From a virus: a DNA stretch of 64,000 nucleotides. Shown piece after piece: positions 59,739-64,000 of the stretch. Below the pieces are notes generated by a model, which saw only the letters and a program-made list of their open reading frames with translations, made no database searches and was not told the origin of the DNA. Every line of letters begins with the position of its first letter. Position 1 is the first letter of the stretch. Where the stretch lies: positions 62,001 to 126,000 of IMG/VR virus record IMGVR_UViG_3300037245_000806; one strand, given 5' to 3'. The position numbers and the translations under genes were made by a program.

Positions 59739-60403
59739 GCCAACATCCCTTCAATGCGCGGGAGGAACGCAGCCACTGTCGGAATCAGCTGCTTCAAGTC
59801 ACGCAGCGCCTTCGCGTCAAACCAGTACCATTCATCCGTCTTGTCCTTCTCCTTCGAGAAAGGCACCACACCGTCAGGCACGTAACAGCGGACCAGCGCG
59901 GCAATGTAGTGATGGTCTTCACCATCGACCACGTGCTCATTCCAGCCGATCAACTCCGTGCCCGTCGCGACCAGACCGGTCTCCTCCTCAAGCTCCCGGC
60001 ACGCGGTCTTCTCAGCGCTCTCACGCCACTCCACGTGCCCGCCCGGAGGAGCCCACCAGCCTTTCAAGCCACCGGCCAGCCGCTTCCCCAACAGGATACG
60101 CCCGCCCGAGATCACCAAGCAACCAGCGCCCACCTTCGGCTGTTTCAGACCATCGCGGTCGTCGCCGCGCCAGTGGTTGCGAAGCCCGTTGATACACGCG
60201 CCTGTATGCCACGCGCACAGAAGCATGATCCCCCACTGCTTGTTCAAGTAGGTAGTGATCCACCAGAAAGGTTGGTTCAACAGACTCGCCAAGAAACCCC
60301 ACCGCTTCACCTTCCGGCGCTTCATACTGACCAAGAGTGCGCCAGTAGTGCCAAGGATCACGATGCCAATCTGGCATATGAGTTCAAGCGTCTTCACAGT
60401 CAC
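59735..60403 (-). CDS. Membrane domain-NUDIX hydrolase fusion, 222 aa
   Basis: GTG at 60401-60403, 6 bp after GGAGG. Residues 1-80 hold two to three membrane segments of the small PnuC-like/phage membrane type (ELICQIGIVILGTTGALLV; LASLLNQPFWWITTYLNKQW; GIMLLCAWHTGACINGL). Residues 90-222 are a NUDIX domain with the box from GGHVEWRESAEKTAC to RELEEETGL (121-144). The fusion suggests nucleotide hydrolysis coupled to the membrane or to uptake of a precursor; both halves are known, their fusion is unusual. Confidence 0.78.
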   Translation of the reverse strand: MTVKTLELICQIGIVILGTTGALLVSMKRRKVKRWGFLASLLNQPFWWITTYLNKQWGIMLLCAWHTGACINGLRNHWRGDDRDGLKQPKVGAGCLVISGGRILLGKRLAGGLKGWWAPPGGHVEWRESAEKTACRELEEETGLVATGTELIGWNEHVVDGEDHHYIAALVRCYVPDGVVPFSKEKDKTDEWYWFDAKALRDLKQLIPTVAAFLPRIEGMLA

Positions 60404-60404
60404 A

Positions 60405-61673
60405 TCAAACCTCCACGCTCTTGCAATACGCCACGATGGCTGGGTCAACACTGACGTGCCGCGCCTGCATGGGCTCTGTGAGTCTGAGCCCTGCGAGCGA
60501 ACGCACACGCGAAAGCGCCACGTATGCCTGCCCCGGCGCGAAGCACTCGGACACGTCGCATTCGAGTAGATCGAGCGTCATGCCCTGAGACTTGTGAATC
60601 GTCAGAGCCCACGCGAGCTTGACGGGGAATTGCTTGAGACTGGCCAGCTGCTTATCGTTGGCGTCCTTCAAATCCCACGTCATTGGAACAACCCCGACGA
60701 CATTTCCATCAGGCTTCCGCACCCATATCGTGTCGTCGTCCATCCGTTCTACGACGCCACGCTCCCCGTTCACAAATTCACGCTCGTAGTCATTCCACAG
60801 GAAGATCACCGGGGCACCGACCTTCAATTCGAGGAACGTCTCGGCGAGGCAGTCACGCACCAAACGCTCCGCGTACTGGTCCTCACCCCAAAGCTCAGCC
60901 TCATACTCCTTGGCCTCACCCTCGAACGCCTTGAGGTGCTGATAATTCACCATGGACGCGGCGTCATTGCGTGCGTATAAGCACGTAGGCTCATCACCAT
61001 CACCCAACTCGGCACCAACACGGGAATTGAAATACGCTAGGACTGAGGCGTCAGTGTTGCCATACCGAACACGACTAAGCGCGGCGACAAACTCAGCGTC
61101 GTCCTGTCGGAAGACTTTGGACAGCACGTGGACTTCAGGCTCGACCAACAGCCATGAGGATGCCTGAAACGCATACGGGTACTCGACCTCGTCGGCACGC
61201 TTGGAGACCGGAGGGAGTTGCAAGAAGTCACCCGTGAAGATTACCTGAATCCCCCCAAAAGGCTTCTTGGAGACCCGTATTCGCTTGAGCCAGAAGTTTA
61301 TCATGTCGATGTAGTCACCAGAAAGCATGGAGACCTCGTCGATGATGAGCACCTGACAGGCCTTCACGCGCTCACACATCTCGCCGAAGTTCTTCACCCG
61401 GCGGCTGTTCAGGAGCACACTAGCTTCCGCCTTGTTCTTCTTGATCTGTGTCCCGAGCCACGAGTGAATCGTGCAGCCACTCACGCGGATAGCTGCAATG
61501 CCCGTGGACGCGGTGACGGCAACCCGCTTGGTCCCGCCAAGCTGCTCGATGATCTCCTCGACCAGCACTGACTTCCCCGTCCCGCCGGGTCCAGTGATGA
61601 AGATATTCCTACCCGCAAGCGCTGCGGCGAGCGCGGCCTCTTGGCCGTCGCTGAGTACAATTTTAGACCCCAT
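60405..61673 (-). CDS. Pif1/RecD-like helicase, 422 aa
   Basis: ATG at 61671-61673 after GGAGTTACCAG. SF1B motifs: Walker A GPGGTGKS (28-35), motif Ia TASTGIAA, Walker B LIIDEVSML (109-117), GDFLQLPPV, and the C-terminal LTIHKSQGMTLD and YVALSRVRS. It unwinds DNA 5' to 3' in replication or recombination, similar to T4 Dda or Pif1. Confidence 0.92.
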   Translation of the reverse strand: MGSKIVLSDGQEAALAAALAGRNIFITGPGGTGKSVLVEEIIEQLGGTKRVAVTASTGIAAIRVSGCTIHSWLGTQIKKNKAEASVLLNSRRVKNFGEMCERVKACQVLIIDEVSMLSGDYIDMINFWLKRIRVSKKPFGGIQVIFTGDFLQLPPVSKRADEVEYPYAFQASSWLLVEPEVHVLSKVFRQDDAEFVAALSRVRYGNTDASVLAYFNSRVGAELGDGDEPTCLYARNDAASMVNYQHLKAFEGEAKEYEAELWGEDQYAERLVRDCLAETFLELKVGAPVIFLWNDYEREFVNGERGVVERMDDDTIWVRKPDGNVVGVVPMTWDLKDANDKQLASLKQFPVKLAWALTIHKSQGMTLDLLECDVSECFAPGQAYVALSRVRSLAGLRLTEPMQARHVSVDPAIVAYCKSVEV

Positions 61674-62058
61674 CTGGTAACTCCTCCACAACGTGTACAG
61701 GGATATTAAGCGGTCCAGTGAACTGCGGCGCTTTCAGGTACGCATGCCCGGTCTCGTAGTTATAGTGGAAGCCGCCGCCAAGCTGACGCACTGTCGCGCC
61801 AAACACTTGCAGCAAATCCCATACGTCCAAAGTGCTGAGTTCGCCCTCCTTCGGGAGTCGCGTCGATGCGCCCCGAAGCGCTTTCTCCGCGAAGGCGCTC
61901 GCCCAACACGCCCGGCAGCAATCACCAGACTCGACGTCCTCAGGCTTGCACGGGCCTCTTGGTGCGAGGAGATTACTGCACTCCCACTTCACCATCTCCG
62001 TGAGGTCTGCGCGCCTGACGGCGAGGAGCCTACGTGGGTTCTTTTGTTCGTTCTTCAT
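61663..62058 (-). CDS. Cysteine-motif protein, paralogue 1, 131 aa
   Basis: ATG at 62056-62058 (MKNEQK). Shares with the next gene the block WxC-x(6-9)-GPC-(K/T)PxxV-x-(S/A)GDCC-x-AC-x(4)-AFAE; the four or five cysteines likely bind metal. Tandem duplicates of an unknown domain. Confidence 0.6.
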   Translation of the reverse strand: MKNEQKNPRRLLAVRRADLTEMVKWECSNLLAPRGPCKPEDVESGDCCRACWASAFAEKALRGASTRLPKEGELSTLDVWDLLQVFGATVRQLGGGFHYNYETGHAYLKAPQFTGPLNIPVHVVEELPDGV

Positions 62059-62398
62059 ATACCAATCCAATGGGCATCACCACGTAGCGCCGCATCGCAC
62101 CTATCCCGGCCTTCTCGACCGCATCATCTTCCGCCTGTGTCCGTGTCGAATGTACGCCTTTGAATTCGAGCGAATTCGCAACAAGCTCGAAAACAGCATG
62201 CCTCCGCAACACGAGCACGTGGGGAGGCCTGTCAGCTTCTAGCAGCATCCGCTCTGCGAACGCACGCCCCTTGCACGCACAGCAGCAATCGCCAGCGCTT
62301 ACAGCGTCCGGGGTACACGGCCCCTGCTTCGCAGGATGCTCGCACTTCCACCGCGACATCCGCACGAGGTCGTCACGCTCGATCTCAACCTTGGGCAT
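62030..62398 (-). CDS. Cysteine-motif protein, paralogue 2, 122 aa
   Basis: ATG at 62396-62398 after AGGAGGAG. Homologous to the following gene over the first 60 residues (WKCEHPAKQGPC, SAGDCCCACKGRAFAE). C-terminal halves differ. Function unknown. Confidence 0.6.
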   Translation of the reverse strand: MPKVEIERDDLVRMSRWKCEHPAKQGPCTPDAVSAGDCCCACKGRAFAERMLLEADRPPHVLVLRRHAVFELVANSLEFKGVHSTRTQAEDDAVEKAGIGAMRRYVVMPIGLVYEERTKEPT

Positions 62399-62561
62399 TC
62401 TTCTCCTCCTTGAGTATAGACCCGAGCGTCGGGAGCGAGAGCGCAATAGGCCACGTCGCCCACCACGGGTGGTCGCACAGTATGAGGGCCAGAGCGGTTG
62501 CAGAAAGACCGAGGAGGCAGATGGTCAGTGCCGCGTAGCGTGCGCCGAGTCGTCGTAACAC
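62385..62561 (-). CDS. Small membrane protein, 58 aa
   Basis: GTG start (62559-62561) inside a palindrome copy. Two hydrophobic segments (ALTICLLGLSATALALILC; WATWPIALSLPTLGSIL) around a His-Pro-Trp-Trp turn. Third gene whose GTG start coincides with the palindrome. Confidence 0.5.
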   Translation of the reverse strand: MLRRLGARYAALTICLLGLSATALALILCDHPWWATWPIALSLPTLGSILKEEKNAQG

Positions 62562-62568
62562 AGTGTTA
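62556..62568. promoter_or_regulatory. 13-bp palindrome TAACACAGTGTTA (perfect)
   Basis: The most symmetric copy: GTAACACAGTGTTAC over 62555-62569. It contains the GTG of the small membrane protein gene and the stop of the 312-residue gene. Confidence 0.65.
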
Positions 62569-63504
62569 CCGATCTAGGAGAATCCTGTACCTGTGATTGC
62601 CAATGACCGCTTCGCTGTCACCGACCCACGTGGCCGGAATCATGACAGTCTTGCCCTTCATCGCCTTGTACCGCCCGTCGCGATATGTTCGAGAATGCCG
62701 CCTGCGTTCGTGCGGGCGCTTGGGGCCATGAGCTTCGAGCGGCGGTAGGTTCAACCGCTTCCTGATCTCACTCGGCCTGAGGAGTGTATACGTCGGGCGG
62801 TCATGCCGCCTGCGGATACGCTCCTTGTGCTTCCCCTTGCGCGCCTGTCGCTTCCTGTGCCGTTCCGCTGCCTTGAGCGGACTGTCCTCGACAATGAAAC
62901 GATTCGGGGAGTTGAAGTAGAAGACCTCCTGAAGCCCCACGTTCACGTTCCGCAGGATGGGGGGCGTCATCAGCTTGAGGCTCTCTTGATCCTTAGGGCG
63001 GCTTGCTATGTCAACGCCAATGATGCCGTCTGCCTTTGTGGCCAACGCTGACCACAACACCATGCCCATGAAGTCAATCGGGCCTTCAGGATTCAGCTTC
63101 ACCGGGCCGAAGCGACCTTCGCTGATAAGCACGGAACCCTCGGGGTAGCCTTCGATCACTTTCTTGATCGCGGCTGCCTCCTCCGGGTCGTCACCTTCCA
63201 CAAAGGCGTCCACATGCCACGCGTCTATGGGTTCAATCTCAAGGAACCCGCGCTCGCCGCTGAGCCCCTCTTGATCCTTCTCGGTATCCCACAGGACAGT
63301 ACACGTCGCCTTGTCCTCGACGGCCATGGTCGGAAAGGGCAGGAAGAAATGCTCGTGGAGCATGGCAACAGTCTCCACGTCGCTATGCTTCGGTAGCACG
63401 TCCTGCGCCCTCGCGTCGAACAGGAAGACGCGCGCTTGCTCCATGCGCTTAATGACCGCCGGTATGTGTCGTTCAATGATGCCCGCAGCTTGATCAAAGA
63501 TCAT
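62566..63504 (-). CDS. Conserved phage hypothetical protein, 312 aa
   Basis: ATG at 63502-63504 after GAGGCGG. An alpha/beta first 200 residues, a very basic linker (RHRKRQARKGKHKERIRRRH) and a C-terminal module (GRYKAMKGKTVMIPATWVG...) that I recall from other phages, without known function. First gene after promoter copy 6. Confidence 0.62.
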   Translation of the reverse strand: MIFDQAAGIIERHIPAVIKRMEQARVFLFDARAQDVLPKHSDVETVAMLHEHFFLPFPTMAVEDKATCTVLWDTEKDQEGLSGERGFLEIEPIDAWHVDAFVEGDDPEEAAAIKKVIEGYPEGSVLISEGRFGPVKLNPEGPIDFMGMVLWSALATKADGIIGVDIASRPKDQESLKLMTPPILRNVNVGLQEVFYFNSPNRFIVEDSPLKAAERHRKRQARKGKHKERIRRRHDRPTYTLLRPSEIRKRLNLPPLEAHGPKRPHERRRHSRTYRDGRYKAMKGKTVMIPATWVGDSEAVIGNHRYRILLDR

Positions 63505-63526
63505 TTTTTACCGCCTCACACGATAG

Positions 63527-63572
63527 AATGTACAGGGACACACGCGCCACGTCAAGATGTTTTTCGCGTCAC
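63527..63572 (-). promoter_or_regulatory. Sigma70-like promoter with A-tract box (copy 6)
   Basis: Minus strand: GACGCGAAAAACATC, -35 TTGACG (63550-63555), 17 bp, -10 TACATT (63527-63532). The next gene starts at 63504. Confidence 0.65.
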
Positions 63573-64000
63573 GCTAAACTTTTTTGCTGACCGCCGGAAC
63601 GGTTGGTCGTACCGGTCGGGCGCACCGATGATCGATTGAAGGTCCAGCTTCTTACACAGACGTAGGAAGCCGAGCTTCTGCACATCCGGCACCCAATTGA
63701 CCAGTTGCTTCGTCAGGCCCTCCGTGCCACCGAACGACCGGCGCAAGTCGATTGCCTTCACGACACGCTTGAGGTAATCGATATTCTCGTACAGTGACTT
63801 CTCGAATTTCCTCGGCTTCGGTCGCTGTGCTGCGCGATTGCGAAGCACGCAGAGTTGGGCCGTAGTTGACATCCGCTCGAAGCCCTTGACATGCTCCGTG
63901 GCCTCTAGGATGAGTTCCTTAGCGCGCTTGTCGCCACACCCGGAGCAACCAGCAATTGAGTCTGACGGGTCACCCACGAGAGTCTTGTACAGCAGATAGG
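63552..64000 (-). CDS. 5'-3' exonuclease, C-terminal part
   Basis: The frame is open to the right edge (reading LLYKTLVGDPSDSIAGCSGCG), so the start is outside. The GDPSDSIAGCSGCG block is the helix-3-turn-helix (GDxSDNIPG...G) of FEN/T4 RNase H-type 5'-3' exonucleases. These remove RNA primers in lagging-strand synthesis. Ends at 63552 just upstream of promoter copy 6. Confidence 0.75.
   Translation of the reverse strand, partial: YLLYKTLVGDPSDSIAGCSGCGDKRAKELILEATEHVKGFERMSTTAQLCVLRNRAAQRPKPRKFEKSLYENIDYLKRVVKAIDLRRSFGGTEGLTKQLVNWVPDVQKLGFLRLCKKLDLQSIIGAPDRYDQPFRRSAKKFSVTRKTS

Larger units (their letters stand above)
209..63865 (+). repeat. Dispersed, strand-biased GTAGT pentamer (about 175 copies)
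   Basis: Counted by eye on the + strand, GTAGT occurs about 175 times between 209 and 63865, about one per 260-300 bp between 10 and 42 kb and about half as dense elsewhere, while ACTAC on the same strand was found only about twice (near 20280 and 43087). For this composition I would expect roughly 50 of each. Genes all run on the minus strand, so mRNA carries ACUAC. Sites fall in all three codon frames and in very short intergenic gaps. See findings. Confidence 0.8.

Overview
This 64 kb window is part of a large tailed-phage genome (Caudoviricetes). The T4 gp20-type portal suggests a contractile-tailed myovirus. The base composition looks GC-rich. Every supported gene lies on the minus strand, tightly packed, with many 4-bp stop/start overlaps and clear GGAGG-type ribosome sites, so transcription runs from the right end of the window to the left. 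I cannot name the host. No normal tRNA, integrase, rRNA, CRISPR array or insertion sequence was found. The major capsid protein, prohead protease, tail sheath and tail tube are not in the window.

Right part, 64.0-53.9 kb (DNA metabolism): end of a 5'-3' exonuclease, a Pif1/RecD-like helicase, a membrane-NUDIX fusion, the SbcD/gp47-like and SbcC/gp46-like recombination nuclease pair, a second NUDIX enzyme and a PD-(D/E)XK nuclease. Then 54.1-47.5 kb (packaging and head): an HU/IHF-like protein with a basic tail, probable small terminase, large terminase, T4-like portal, a second HU-like protein and an Mu F-like minor head protein. Next, 47.4-39.4 kb (small genes and nucleotide metabolism): a glutaredoxin fusion, ThyX, thymidylate kinase and several small zinc-ribbon or membrane proteins.

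Centre, 39.4-28.3 kb: an HNH homing endonuclease, then two giant proteins (2081 and about 976 residues) built as strings of small, mostly basic domains separated by a recurring E-[SGD]-[ILV]-D-E motif. The motif matches the (I/L)-x-E rule of T4-type prohead proteases, so these look like polyproteins cut into many head-internal proteins. From 28.3 to 16 kb lie fibre and host-adhesion genes (beta-helix, laminin-G-like and collagen-like modules, a DUF4376 protein) and a small membrane/lysis-like cluster. From 16 kb to the left edge are accessory genes: tandem paralogues, a CCHC zinc-knuckle protein, a MazG-like pyrophosphohydrolase, a DUF3326 protein of cellular type, an ADP-ribosyltransferase-like protein with a collagen-like tail, and three neighbouring proteins sharing a C-terminal RFG tail.

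Three DNA-level systems cut across the genes. (1) The pentamer GTAGT occurs about 175 times on the + strand (my manual count), against about two copies of its complement ACTAC. Spacing is fairly even, all three reading frames are used, and even 20-bp intergenic gaps carry it. (2) A 13-bp palindrome TRACACAGTGTYA occurs eight times exactly, often at a translation start. (3) Six promoters share an upstream A-tract box and a sigma70-like TTGAC(A/G)-N17-TANNNT core. These three signals and the polyproteins are the most unusual content of the window.
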